A stretch of DNA of 64,000 nucleotides from positions 73,501,001 to 73,565,000 of the forward strand of contig JAUMIR010000004.1 in assembly GCA_030847615.1 (NCBI GenBank), read 5' to 3'. Source of the stretch: Gambelia wislizenii (Eukaryota > Chordata > Lepidosauria > Squamata > Crotaphytidae). Positions 1 to 10,366 of this stretch are shown here, one piece after another. Under the pieces are notes generated by a model. That model had not been told where the DNA came from. It did not search any database and saw nothing but the letters and a program-made list of their open reading frames with translations. How positions within the stretch are numbered: position 1 is the stretch's first letter; each line of letters opens with the position of its first letter. Position numbers and translations under genes: made by a program.

Positions 1-766
1 TGTTTACCATCAGGTATGATGAATGTACATTATTTCTATTTCATTTCCCAGCCACTTCCCCACAGACAATACATTTTACTCTACATTCTCTACAGCAAAA
101 TAATGCATGCATTGATCAGCTATGACTGTACACTATACACATGCACTTTGCTACACAGAACTAGCAGATGTTTAGGATAATACAATGCATTTCCAGAATT
201 TCTATGCCATCTTTCTGAAACTCACCAGGATGGTACACATAAAAAAGACAACAGTCCTATAAAACATAATAAAACAATACAAATTTTAAATAATTTTTAA
301 CATTTGTCAAAGCCAAGTTTTAAAAAATGCATTCAACACCTTTCCTGGATTCAGACCAAGTAGTGATCAACCACAGTTACAAAGAGAATGCATTCCAAAG
401 GTTTAGAAGCAACAAAAGAGAAGGTTTTCTCTTGCACACCTGACAACTAGATCTTTCATCTGCTGCTCTTAATACTCAGGCAAGTCTGGATTAGTGGCCC
501 ATAGGATGGCCAGGCACTAAGGTGTTCAGAGTATTAAACGAGAACCTTAATATGATCCCAAAAAACAACTGGTAACTAGTACAGATCTTTCAGAAATGGA
601 GTGATAGAAGTGTGGCAACATGAGACCAATTGTGGCATATATTTAAAAGGGACAGGCACTATGTTCAACATGTGCATGTTAACTCTGAAGCAAGTATCAC
701 TATATTTAGTAGGAATGATTCCCAAGTTGACTGTATAACGTTTGACTGTAGCCTATGCCTAATTCC
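1..766. other. AT-rich unique-looking DNA, no gene seen
   Basis: I see no long open frame, no recognisable repeat and no RNA gene here. The sequence is AT-rich and looks like ordinary intron or intergenic DNA. Its last 12 bases (755-766) are the left copy of the target-site duplication of the LINE that follows. Confidence 0.6.
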
Positions 767-822
767 TTAGAGTCTTAGTGTGAGCTAAGGGCTTGTCTGA
801 GGGCTCGCACCTAGACTCTAAA
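767..822. repeat. Inverted repeat at the LINE 5' junction
   Basis: The first 20 bases of the insertion (767-786) are an imperfect reverse complement of 803-822, sharing TTAGAGTCT and its complement AGACTCTAA. The reading frame of the LINE is only recognisable downstream of the second arm. This may be a snap-back or inversion made during integration rather than part of the LINE consensus. Confidence 0.55.
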
Positions 823-1835
823 CTATCTAGTCCGTGAGCTGCTCTTCCCTGATGATGCTGCCCTTGTTGCGCACACAGAAGCAGCTCTGCAGCGCCTAAC
901 ATCCTGCTTCTCAACAGCTGCAGAGCTCTTTGGGCTGGAAGTCAACCTGAAGAAAACGGAAGTTCTTTACCAGGCTGCATCACAGGATGAACACCACCAT
1001 CCCCACACTGCTGTAGGCAAATCTGTGCTTAAGTCTGTTCAGCAGTTCACCTACCTGGGAAGCATCATCTTCTCAGATGCCAAGATTGACAAAGAGATCG
1101 ATCACAGAGTAGCAAAGGCATATAGCTTATTTGGAAGACTTTACAAAACAGTCTGGAGTAATAAACACCTGAGGCGAAGCACAAAAATCAGTGTATAGAG
1201 CCATTGTACTGTCTGTTCTCCTTTATGGGTCTGAAACATGGGTCACCTATCGCCACCACTTCTGACTCCTCGAATGCGTTCATCAGCGCTGTATACACAC
1301 AATCCTAAATATACACTGGACTGACTATGTGACGAATGTTGCTGTCCTTGAGCAAGCAGGGATCACCAGCATTGAGGCCATTATACTGAGAATACAGCTG
1401 CGCTGGGCAGAGCACATTTCTAGGATGGAGGACCATCACCTCCCAAAAATAGTACTCTACTGTGAACTCACCACGGGTCAGCGTAAGAGGGGCACTCCAA
1501 AAAAAGTGACACAAGGACTCCCTGAAACAACATCTCAGGCTCGGTCAAATTGGTCACCAACAATGGTCCGCCCTGGCCTCACATCGGGAGGCATGGAGAC
1601 GCACTATCCACAATGCTGCAGCCTTATTTGAGAGCTCACGCCGAACAAGTCTTGAAGAGAAACGACAATGCAGAAAGACTCACAACTCAGAAACATCACC
1701 TAAGGAGACCTTCTGCTGTGCTTTCTGCAACCAGACTTGTTTATCTCGAATTGGCCTTTTTAGTCATCAGCGTGCTTGCAGAAAGCTCAGGATGAGTCCT
1801 TCTTGAATCTTCGTTTGCGAAGAAAAGCCAGAGAG
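767..1835 (+). mobile_element. 5'-truncated non-LTR retrotransposon (LINE) with 12-bp target duplication
   Basis: The plus strand encodes the back half of a LINE reverse transcriptase. From about 838 it reads as PDDAALVAHTEAALQRL, a degenerate form of the catalytic aspartate box (the usual preceding A is P). Further on are VLSVLLYGSETW and a C-terminal zinc-finger-like C-x2-C-x12-H-x3-C near 1710-1775. The copy is split over several frames and is dead. It is flanked by a perfect 12-bp duplication, ATGCCTAATTCC, at 755-766 and 1836-1847, and ends in a short (AG)n tail. The clade is probably RTE/Rex-like, but I cannot fix it without a search. A second, much shorter copy of its 3' end sits at 45,650-45,760. 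Confidence 0.85.
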
Positions 1836-1847
1836 ATGCCTAATTCC

Positions 1848-2334
1848 AATGCAATATATTTAACATCCTCTAACTCAGAGGAGCTGTTATGTTAGTAAAT
1901 TCTCTTGTTCTTCAGAATAGTTGTATAATATTTTACTCTCATTACATCATCTTGCGGTAATCATTTTACCAATTCATTACTTACTTCAGATTTGCACTCT
2001 TTTGTTTTGTTCCTGCCTTCCATGTTTCCCCTTGCAAATATGCAAGCAGCTGTAATTTGCTAAGAATGCTCCAGCTGTTTAAAAGTGGACTGTACACTTA
2101 TGCTTTCACTAGATTGTCTGGGATGACTGCTGCTCTGCTGCATTTTCAAGTGAAAAATTAATTATCAGTGCGTTAATATTCAATTACTAACTTGGCAGAT
2201 ATACACCATTTTAATTTGATCAGTTTTAAATCTCAGTAACATGCATTAAGCATGCTACATATATGAAAACAAGAACTGTAAAGATACTGTTAATAATAAC
2301 CCAAATATGAAATACTGGCACATCTTAAAGGAGC
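1848..2334. other. AT-rich unique-looking DNA
   Basis: Nothing beyond AT-rich sequence is seen between the LINE target duplication and the GC-rich transposon. The short open frames here are not supported by any motif. Confidence 0.5.
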
Positions 2335-3165
2335 ACCGTATATTCCGGCGTATAAAACGACCCGGCGTATAAGACGACCCCCCAATTTTTAAGGTAAAAT
2401 GCAGAGTTTGTGATATATTCGCCCTATAACACGACCCCCCTCTTCCAACGCATAGCCCCCGCATGCCCTCCTGCACTCCCTTCCAGGAGGGAGCGCAGGA
2501 GGGGGATCCGCAGGCTGTACGGCCAAACGGGGCACGTTCACCCCTTCTCCCCACCTTCCAGGAAGGTGGGGAGAGGGGGCGAATCGCGGGTTTGGCCGCG
2601 CAGCTTCTGCATGCCCCTCCTGCGCTCCCTTCCAGGAGGGAGCGCAGGAGGGGGATCCGCAGGCTGTGCGGCCAAACGGGGCATGTTCTCCCCTTCTCCC
2701 CACCTTCCAGGAAGGTGGGGAGAAGGGGCGAATCGCGGGTTTGGCCGCGCAGCCTCCGCATGCCCCTCCTGCGTTCCCTTCCAGGAGGGAGCGCAGGAGG
2801 GGGATCCGCAGGCTGTGCGGCCAAACGGGGCACGTTCGCCCCTTCTCCCCACCTTCCAGGAAAGTGGGGAGAGGGGGCGAATCCCGGGTTTGCCTCGGCT
2901 GCTGCAGCAAACCGCAATGTTCACCCCCCTCCTCTGTCTTCCGTTGCTCCCCAAAGGGGGAGAAGGCAGAGGAGGGGGGCTAATGATCTTCAAAACACTT
3001 TGCTTCACCCCCCTGCCCCATCTCCTGCTTCTTCGCTCCGTTTGCGAAGAGGCAGGAGATAGGCAGGTGGGCGAAGCAAAGTGTATCCGGCGTATAGGAC
3101 GACTGTCAATTTTGGAGGGCACTTTTGAGTGCTCAAAAGTCATCTTATACGCCGGAATATACGGT
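2335..3165. mobile_element. Non-autonomous inverted-repeat DNA transposon filled with serial hairpins
   Basis: The ends are a perfect 21-bp terminal inverted repeat: it starts ACCGTATATTCCGGCG at 2335 and the complement ends at 3165. CGTATAAGACGAC-type motifs repeat just inside both ends. The interior is very GC- and CpG-rich. It contains three tandem copies of a unit of about 149 bp (starting near 2461, 2609 and 2758), each with two hairpins, followed by two further palindromes (about 2925-2980 and 2994-3083). Long open frames on both strands are by-products of this symmetry. No transposase is encoded. The superfamily is not identified; a TA target is possible on the right side but not confirmed on the left. 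Confidence 0.8.
2461..2905. repeat. Three tandem ~149-bp GC-rich units, each with two palindromes
   Basis: Units begin at GCATGCCC near 2461, 2609 and 2758. Each carries a palindrome centred on CCCTTCCAGGAGGG, then one centred on CACCTTCCAGGAAGGTG, separated by a spacer with GGCCAAACGGGGC. The units are nearly identical, so the duplication is recent or homogenised. Long open frames in this block have no domain content and are rejected as genes. Confidence 0.85.
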
Positions 3166-3174
3166 ATCTTTCTC

Positions 3175-3400
3175 CTTGTCATTGTTGCTTTGTGCCTTCA
3201 AGTCATTTCCAAATTATGGCAAACCTATCAAGGAGCTTTCTTGGCACGATTTGTTCAGAGGGGATTTGCCTTTGTCTTCCTGTGAGGCTGAGAGAGTGTG
3301 ACTTGCTCAAGGTCACCCAATGGGTTTCCATGGCTGAGTGGGGATTCCAACCCTGGTCTCCAGAGTCATAGTCCAATGCTCAAACCACTACACCACACAA
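3175..3400 (-). mobile_element. Sauria-type tRNA-derived SINE
   Basis: On the minus strand this reads from a tRNA-like head (GTGTAGTGGTTTGAGCATTG, then the B-box region GGGTTGGAATCCC) through a body with GGGTGACCTTGAGCAAGTC to a tail ending GACTTGAAGGCAC. The same order recurs in at least six other copies in the window. Its 3' tail abuts the hairpin-rich transposon at 2335-3165. It is not a functional tRNA gene. Confidence 0.85.
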
Positions 3401-3989
3401 GTAAATATAGGACTGGGTATTTTTTTTTCCTTTGGATTTTTTTTAAATACAAAGAAGTTTGGGACTGATTTCATCTCTAGTTATCATACTTTGCCTTGTG
3501 ATGAGCAATTTGTCTGTACTTTATAGCTGTTGTTATTCAAGGAAAGCAGTTTACAAACTGTTAAGACACTTTAACCCTGGATTATAGCAACTCAGTATCC
3601 ATCCATTAATCTTTACAATACATTCATGTGCTAAACAGATGTAAGCAATCTGAAAATAAAGAGGACTTTGAAACATATTGACTTACACCAAATCCATTTT
3701 TAAGCTCACTGTCATCACCAAGTATCATTGGGTTAGTGGCCCAACCAGAACTCCCAGTGCTCTGAGTGCAGTTTAACACAGGTTTGATTAAACAGGTCAA
3801 GCCATCACCGTTCTTTTCTGTAAAGAGCTGTTTGAGTTTTTCTTGCAAGCTTATACCATAATGATTATCCCTTCTTATGAATTAAATGTAAGGAAGATTA
3901 TGCATCTTTGCTTAAATGTGTATGAATCTCTCTCTCATAATATACCATGCACATTTAAACTATAGAACATCTTTATAAGTGTACTTTTG
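3401..3989. other. No feature seen
   Basis: AT-rich DNA with a short poly-T tract at about 3420-3445. The small open frames show no domain or codon signature. Confidence 0.5.
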
Positions 3990-4365
3990 TTTTTGTTACC
4001 ATGCCATCAAGGCAGCTTCAGTTCATGGCTACCCTATGAATGAGACATGCCCTAGAGACCCTGATTTTAGCAGACTTCCTTGACTGAGCTGATACACCTG
4101 TAATACAGTCTTCCTCTTTCCCAGTTGCCTTCTATTTTCCCCAGCATTATCATCTTTTCCAATGAACTGTTGTCTCACGAAGTGTCCAAAATATGGTAAC
4201 CTCAGTTTAGTAATTCTGGCTTCTAATGACCATTCAGGCTTGATTACTCTTGGGCCCATTTATTTGTCTTTTTTGGTGGTCCATGGTATCCACAGAACTG
4301 TCTTGCAGCAACACATTTCAAATGAGTTTGCCTGCAAGCTTTCTTCAATGTACAGCAGGGTCACT
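3990..4365 (-). mobile_element. BovB/RTE-like LINE 3' fragment
   Basis: The minus strand carries the C-terminal part of a LINE reverse transcriptase, with LEARITKLRLPYFGHFVRQ and then a GK-rich segment before the tail. Equivalent segments occur at 7440, 25,495 and 36,030. Frameshifts break the frame. The tail reads as a CATGAACTGAAGCTGCCTTG-like ending. Assignment to BovB/RTE is by recognition of the motif string LEQIKPxLSLEAKxTKL and is not confirmed by search. Confidence 0.65.
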
Positions 4366-4689
4366 AATGTACAGTAGTTTAAATGTGAGTACTGAAAAGA
4401 AGGTACCATTCTCCTGCAGCTGATCTCCTACCTAAAGTATAGGAAATAAGAGCTGTTGAAGCACTTTTGAACTGTTTGTTTATGGGATTATTTTATATGA
4501 CATGGATCTATATTACATAAGGAAGAAATCTACAGGATGGTATATACAGTATGGCATTTCTGAGAGATAACAGGGCCAGCTCTCTTTTCACCAGCTTCCT
4601 ATGGAGCTTCAAATCATATTCACACAAAGAAGGGGAACAGGAGCCTTTTGCCTTTCTGGTTAATAAAGATGCAAAGGAATGGGAATGAA
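4366..4689. other. No feature seen
   Basis: Unique-looking AT-rich DNA between the LINE fragment and the candidate Helitron. Confidence 0.45.
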
Positions 4690-5089
4690 TCTATATATAT
4701 AATTCTCTTAGGTATGTTGCCTTTCCCAGTGTGCTGATTGGCTGTTCAGGAAAACACACCCAACCAATCACCACCCACATGCAAATTCCCTCTCCACCTT
4801 ACAATCCACTCCCGCCACTCAATCTGTAGCCCAGATTGGGACCCAGTCAACTGGTAGCAGCAACAGGCTGCCTGTGACCGGACCCAGGCAGTCAAGTGGA
4901 GGCAGCGGCGGCGGCAGCAGCAGGGCAACAGAAGAAGTCACCCTCAGCAATTCCAGGAAAAGTGTAGAATACTGAGAAGCGGGAGGAGGAATTCAAAAAA
5001 CCCATTGGCCTACCTTACAGGGTTGTTGTGAGGCCTACTGGGTGTTGGGGGGAGTTTTTAATGGTGTATGTTACACCAGGTACAGCTAG
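4690..5089 (+). mobile_element. Candidate non-autonomous Helitron
   Basis: The segment starts with TC after an A (TCTATATATATAATTCTC) and ends in CTAG followed by T. Eight bases before the CTAG is a 6-bp stem hairpin (GGTGTA, loop TGT, TACACC). A 5' TC, a 3' CTRR with a hairpin just upstream and insertion between A and T are the usual Helitron hallmarks. The 400-bp interior holds CCAAT motifs and a (GGC/AGC)n stretch near 4905-4922. No rolling-circle or helicase protein is present. There is no second copy in the window, so boundaries rest on the end signatures alone. Confidence 0.55.
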
Positions 5090-5186
5090 TATGAATGTGT
5101 TACTGTTATCACTTATCACAAGGGTTTAACTTACTTACCTGAAATCCTATCCATCTACTCTGGTCACCTTCCTCCAATAAATGTGT

Positions 5187-5640
5187 CTATGTGCCATCAA
5201 GTCACTTGTTGACTTATGGTTACCCAATGAATTTCTTAGGCAAGGAATATTTACGAGGTGGTTTTGCCAGTTTCCTCCTCTGAGATATAGCCTACACCTG
5301 GTGGTCTCCTATCCAAGTACAGTTGTCCCTCCACATTCACAGATTTAGCATTCACGGATTTAAATATTCACGGCTTGAAAATATTCTTAAAAAAATAATA
5401 ATCCAAAAAGCAAACCTTGATTTTGCCATCTTATATAAGGGACACCATTTTGCTATGCCATTGCATATAATGGGACTTGAGTATTCACGGATTTGGGTAT
5501 TCACGGGGGGGGGGGTGTCCTGGAACCAAACCCCAGCGAATGTGAAGGGACAACTGTACTAACCAGGGCTGACCCTGTTTAGCTTCCAAGATCATATGGG
5601 ATCTGGTGCCTTTAGGGTATTAAGCCATGGCTGTAGTTAT
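5187..5640 (-). mobile_element. 5S rRNA-headed SINE, interrupted by a MITE
   Basis: On the minus strand the head resembles 5S rRNA. On the plus strand, 5300-5319 and 5557-5620 carry the 5S complement, including CTCCTATCCAAGTA, CTAACCAGGGCTGACCCTG and TTAGCTTCCAAGATCA. The tail side (5187-5290) is a Sauria-type SINE body with GTTGACTTATGGTTACCC. The head is split at the TA of CCAAGTACTAACC by the element at 5320-5556. It resembles the 5S-headed SINEs known from squamates; the name 5S-Sauria is my best fit. It is not a working 5S gene: the sequence is diverged and fused to a SINE tail. Confidence 0.8.
5320..5556. mobile_element. Mariner/Tigger-type MITE inserted in a 5S-headed SINE
   Basis: Terminal inverted repeats CAGTTGTCCCTCCACATTCAC and its near complement (GAATGTGAAGGGACAACTG) bound a 237-bp element flanked by TA on both sides (5318-5319, 5557-5558). 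Internal text such as ATAATGGGACTTGAGTATTC recurs in the relic at 52,985-53,162. No transposase is encoded. Removing it restores a continuous 5S-like sequence, which proves the boundaries. Confidence 0.88.
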
Positions 5641-6299
5641 GCAGTGGTGAGAGGAAAGCACTTTGTGCATGATCACAAGGCACTCTGCTTTACTATTCAT
5701 TTACAAATTCTAGGACTCAGGCTGGCTAGTGAAACAGATTCTATGCCCCAGTGGGTCCTGGTTCAAATTAAGCCCCAAAATATATTAGGATGACAGAGAA
5801 GAAAATTACCATCAATTATTGACAAGGAGTGAAATCTTGCAACATGGCTAGATCTGAACATTTTGATTAGATAAAATGTTGGGATGGTATATACATTTTC
5901 CTGCTGTAGCTCTGGCCTCATGTCCACTCATATTTATTCTACATGTGTATGTGATTTACTGAATGCCATGTTAATCAGCTATCTGTGCTGGGCTTCCCAA
6001 CTCACCCCTTCTTCTCTATATGATACAGCACACTCTGTAAACCGGTTCAAATTGCTGACTCTCACATCCAATACCAGGCATTTCAAGCAGTAAGAAATGC
6101 AAAGAACCAATGTCTTTTCTGTTTAATGCTGAATAATAATGTTGCCTTGTACAAAATGAGGTCCCAGGCCAGAGATGGACAAGAGGCAGCCTGGCCTTCA
6201 TGGACCCAAATTGGCTGTTTTTGCCATCGCCATTTGCTGCCACCATCAAAATAATGACAGAACAGAAATACAATGGCACCAGAAACAACCTTTTCCTTT
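5641..6299. other. No feature seen
   Basis: The stretch holds only short open frames without recognisable domains. I see no repeat with clear ends. Confidence 0.45.
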
Positions 6300-6532
6300 G
6301 TTGATGTGTGGCTTCAAGTTGTTTCCAGCTTATGGTGACCCAAAGGTGAATCTGTCACAGGCTTTTCTTGGCAAAAATTTGTTCAGAGGAGGTTTGCCCT
6401 TGTCTTCCTCTGAGGCTGAGAGAGTGTGAATTGCCCAAATTCACCCAGTGGATTGCCATGGCCATGCGGGGATTTGAACCTTGGTCTCCAGAGTTGTAAG
6501 CCAACACTCAAACCACTACACCACACTAGCTC
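6300..6532 (-). mobile_element. Sauria-type tRNA-derived SINE
   Basis: Minus-strand copy with all parts: head AGTGTGGTGTAGTGGTTTGA, B-box-like CAAGGTTCAAATCCC, body CTCTCAGCCTCAGAGGAAG and tail CATAAGCTGGAAACAACTTG. It is nearly full length and only moderately diverged. Confidence 0.85.
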
Positions 6533-7435
6533 TCTAACCTTTCCCGCCTTTCTTTAACTCCCTCTGACTCTCCAAAAGGGAAAGAGATACTCTTAGGCAA
6601 TTCCTGGAGCCATTCTATGGCAAGGGACGGCACTTTGGCATCCTCCTGCACCACAGAGCTGAAGCAGCAACGGGGACAGTTTGAGGAGTGTTGATGGTGG
6701 TCATCCAACTCAGCAGCAGCAACAGAGACTGTGGTGGTGTGGGGGTCTAATGCAGCCCCCACCCTTGGGACAATGCCCACCTCTGTCTTAGCCACAGGGC
6801 AGCTATGTGTCCTAATTTAGAGGGGACAGATCTTTATGTACAAACATTCCCTATTTGAAGGTCCAGGTCCAGTTTAACAATGCAGAACCCTAATGAGGGA
6901 CAGCAGGAACCTTGACAACTGCCCATCTGTTTTTAATACCTGGGCAAAATTGTTAGCCAGCATGCAGCTTACCCTCTTTTCCACTATGTTAATCCATGCT
7001 GGGTTTCTATTTAAAATACTGCAATGATTTCTAACTTTTTCCTTTATAATATAAATTAGCCCATTCAAATGCTATGCAAATATTTGTCCTCTTTTTTTTG
7101 GTGATGCACATAAATGGCCACCCTACTTATACAGCCTGCTGGTAAGTTTAGTTGTATCTGACAAAGTACTTCCCACATCCAGTAGATGCATTAGTGCACT
7201 TTCATTTTATTGATTTTTTAAAAGTAGACCTGTGTTCCAATTAAACAAATGTTACTCAATTTTTCACAAGTTTCAGACAATTAATTAATCATTTTTTTAA
7301 AAAAGAAACTCTCATTGTTTTTAGAAGATGTGGGCCCATATGGAAGGAGGCACCATCTTCTAAGAGGCATTCTCTCATCTCTTACAATAAGAATGCCTCT
7401 TAAGATAGTACCTGTCACCCACAGTTTTTGAATGT
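6533..7435. other. No feature seen
   Basis: Mostly unique AT-rich sequence. A minus-strand open frame at 6526-6795 overlaps the SINE edge and has no domain; I do not support it as a gene. Confidence 0.45.
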
Positions 7436-7768
7436 TCCTGTATTAAAAACCTGCATCATAAATGGGTCCTAGAGCAAATCAAACCTGAACTCTCCCTAGA
7501 AGCCAAAATAACTAAACTGAAACAGTCAGTTTTGGATATATCATGAGAAGACATGACTCTGTTAGAAAAGAAAATAATGCTTGGTGAGGTAGAAGGCAGT
7601 AGGAAAAGAGGAAGACCACATTACAGGTAGATGGACTCAATCAAGGAAGCCACAGCCCTGAGTCTGCAAGGACTGAGCAGCTTTGATGGCAGGGTGACTT
7701 GGAGATCTCTCATGCGTTCACCATAAATCAAAGTCGACTTGATGGCAGTGAACAACAACAAAGCAATC
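7436..7768 (+). mobile_element. BovB/RTE-like LINE 3' fragment
   Basis: Plus-strand text encodes the terminal reverse-transcriptase part (an EQIKPELSLEAKITKLKQ-like string, then MLGEVEGSRKRGR) and the 3' end with AAATCAAAGTCGACTTGATG and an AACAACAACAA tail. It matches 25,495-25,785 (same strand) and 36,030-36,710 (opposite strand). Frameshifts and stops show it is dead. The tail resembles that of the Sauria SINEs. Confidence 0.75.
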
Positions 7769-10207
7769 ATAATGTTTTAATCAGTTACTCTAATCAATGA
7801 ATCAACTTAGTGTTTCAGGACACTTGAGAAGATCACCAGCCTAAGCAATTCTTCTTCATGGGTGCTGCAGCTCACACTTATGGGTCACTCACATCTGTGC
7901 ACTGTATACATATGTGCAAACAGTTCATTTGTGTGAGTTCACAAATGACCACTTGAAGACCACTGCTATACTAGTTTTGTCCAGTATAAGCAGTTAAAGC
8001 AGCAAATCCATGCAACACACTACAGGAGTTTGAGGCTATGTCCTTCTCATTCTTTAATAGCGTAAAGTGAGAATAAAGGGACTTGTTAAGAGCCAAAAAA
8101 TACCACATGCAGTAACTAATCATATTCTCCTAAGAATCTGTATATTCAGAGGCACAATGGTTTTTACCATCAGGAAGTGAGAACAAAGGCTTTCATCTCT
8201 TCCTTTATCTGCAAAATCCAATAACAGTTTTGACTTATGCTATTCAAGACAAGAGCATTGTTAGGACATGGGCACACTGAACACTGTGGACCTCTTCAAA
8301 CACTGCATTTTTCATACTGCAAAAGTGTAATTCTAATCAGAAATTCAGTAGGTGGGTCAAAGAGAAATAAACCCTCATTTTACAAACTATGGTGGACACA
8401 CATTTGGTCTATGTAGAGAAACGTCCTTGTTTGGGCCTTGCTGTTGGATATTAGGACTATTTCAGAAGGGGAGGCAGTCAGAAAAGCATAATAGATCTAG
8501 CAGAGTTCTTTGTGTCTGAATAGAAGCTTGGGTTGTCTCTTTGATTCCCCCACCAAAAAAACCCTCCCAAATACAGCCTGGTGAGAATCTCCTTCAATGA
8601 AAACAGACACTAATTTCAGACCCTAAAGTACTGCTATCATCTTCATTCAGCCATGCATGCAAAATCCCAGTCAATTGCTTTTATCCCCCTCCAACTGTGC
8701 AAGTGAAGCAGTGCTGATCATCATAAAAGGTTATAGGCCAACAGACTGCACAAAGAGACCAGTAAACATTCTTCCCATTTCCACTCACCCACTCACCCAA
8801 GGCAGTTCAAAACACTATTTTATTGCTTAATAAGAGCCCAGAAAATTGTAACTGACAGAGGGTAGTTCTGACTGAAAAGATACTGGGCTGTTACACACAT
8901 TGAAAGTAAGCATAGATGCCAAGGAAACATTCAGTTATGGAAAGGCAGAATGTTAGATTCATATCCCAATTTCCATTTTCCAGATAGGGATACAAACCAG
9001 TGCCTGAACTGAATGACATGCGCTCAGAGGCTGGGTGAGAATAGCGAGAAAATGGAACTCCTTCCTCTCTCTTTTTCTTTCTTTTTTTGACAAAGAATGG
9101 GGATGGTTTTCATCTAAAAAAGTATTTAGCAGAAGTTATTACTAAATCAGTGGCATCCATTAAGCACTGGTTACTACATAGTGTCCTTAAAATTGTAGTC
9201 CAAGCAAGCAGGATAAACTGCTGGTTAAAGGAAGGCAAACATCCTTCAGCTTACCATTACCACTGTAGTATGTGGATCAATCAAGCCAAGCATGACCAAA
9301 CTTTTAGAATTGTCTTGGTATTTTAGTACCAGTTGGCCCAAGCTCCAGTCAATGTATCAGAGTATTCAGCCCAGGCATTCCATTCTCTTTATTCTGTCTT
9401 TAATAATGTTCCTAGTAGTCCCAAATCAGACCAAAGGCTATTGTTGAAGACTGGAAATGTTCCAGGTTTGGACATATGGTGTTGAAGCAAGTGGATTAAG
9501 TGCAGCAAGCGTGAGTATTGGTTGCAGAGTGAGGGGAAGAGTAGAGGTTTTTGAGTAACAATGACATTTCCAAAAAGTTTCAGCTTCTAGCTAGGCCAAC
9601 CTTTCTCCTGTATGAAATGAATGGAGCTCTTTGAACTCAACTGCTTCTCAGCCAAGAATCCAATGATTAAAAACTCATTAGTGGAAAGGAAACAATCTGG
9701 TTGGAGGTATACACAGCTTGCAGCAAAGTCGGCAGCCATGTGGTTCCTCTATGCATAGCAGGGAGCATATTTCACTCAGTGGGGATAGTGAGATACTCTT
9801 CAAAGTGGGGGAAGAGGGTCAAGAGAGGCTATTGATTTGTTGCTGTGTGAAAGAACCTATATTCCAGTTGTTGGGCAGTTAGATGGCTTACATCCGTCAC
9901 ACACAATCTGTCATGGAGAGAACAAGATAAACAGGATACCACCACCTTTTGCCCCTATAAATAGTTCCACAGATCAAATGGTTAGGGACCAAAGACTCAT
10001 CTTTTAACTACTTAAGTGTACATGGGAGGGGGGAGATAAGCTTCTTTATTGTTTGTTTGTTTATAGGATTTCTATTCCATATTTCTTCCAAAAATGGGAC
10101 TCAGAAAACTCACAGTATGCTTGAATTAAAAATATAGTTAACTAACAAAATAATTTGAACTATTAAAATTCAGTTAAATTACAAACATAATTTAAAATAC
10201 ATTAATA
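7769..10207. other. Long unique-looking stretch without genes
   Basis: About 2.4 kb with no recognisable repeat or coding signal. A pyrimidine run lies near 9060-9088 and a short tract of 3-4 base repeats near 10,050. A plus open frame at 9087-9326 has no motif and starts inside low-complexity DNA, so I leave it out. Confidence 0.5.
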
Positions 10208-10328
10208 AAATAACAATAAAGAAGCCACAGCCCAGAGTCTGCAAGACCTGAGCAAGGCTGTTGATGATGGGGCTGTTGGAGGTCTTTAATTCACAGAGTG
10301 GTCGTAAGTTGAAACTGACTTGATAGAA
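10208..10328 (+). mobile_element. BovB/RTE-like LINE tail fragment
   Basis: A 120-bp piece matches the 3' end of the copy at 7436 (AAGCCACAGCCCAGAGTCTG, then a GGTCGTAAGTTGAAACTGAC-type ending). Too short for a coding call. Confidence 0.6.
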
Positions 10329-10366
10329 AATAAGAAATTGTCAGAGTAACCTCTATAATGTCTTAG

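Noticed and set aside
2255..3285. Long overlapping open frames up to 291 residues on both strands
   Set aside because: They run through the hairpin units, repeat the same Pro/Arg/Gly-rich text three times and occur in several frames on both strands. The cause is the palindromic GC-rich repeat, not coding selection.
5288..5640. 5S rRNA gene
   Set aside because: Similarity to 5S is clear, but it is diverged, split by a MITE and fused to a SINE tail.
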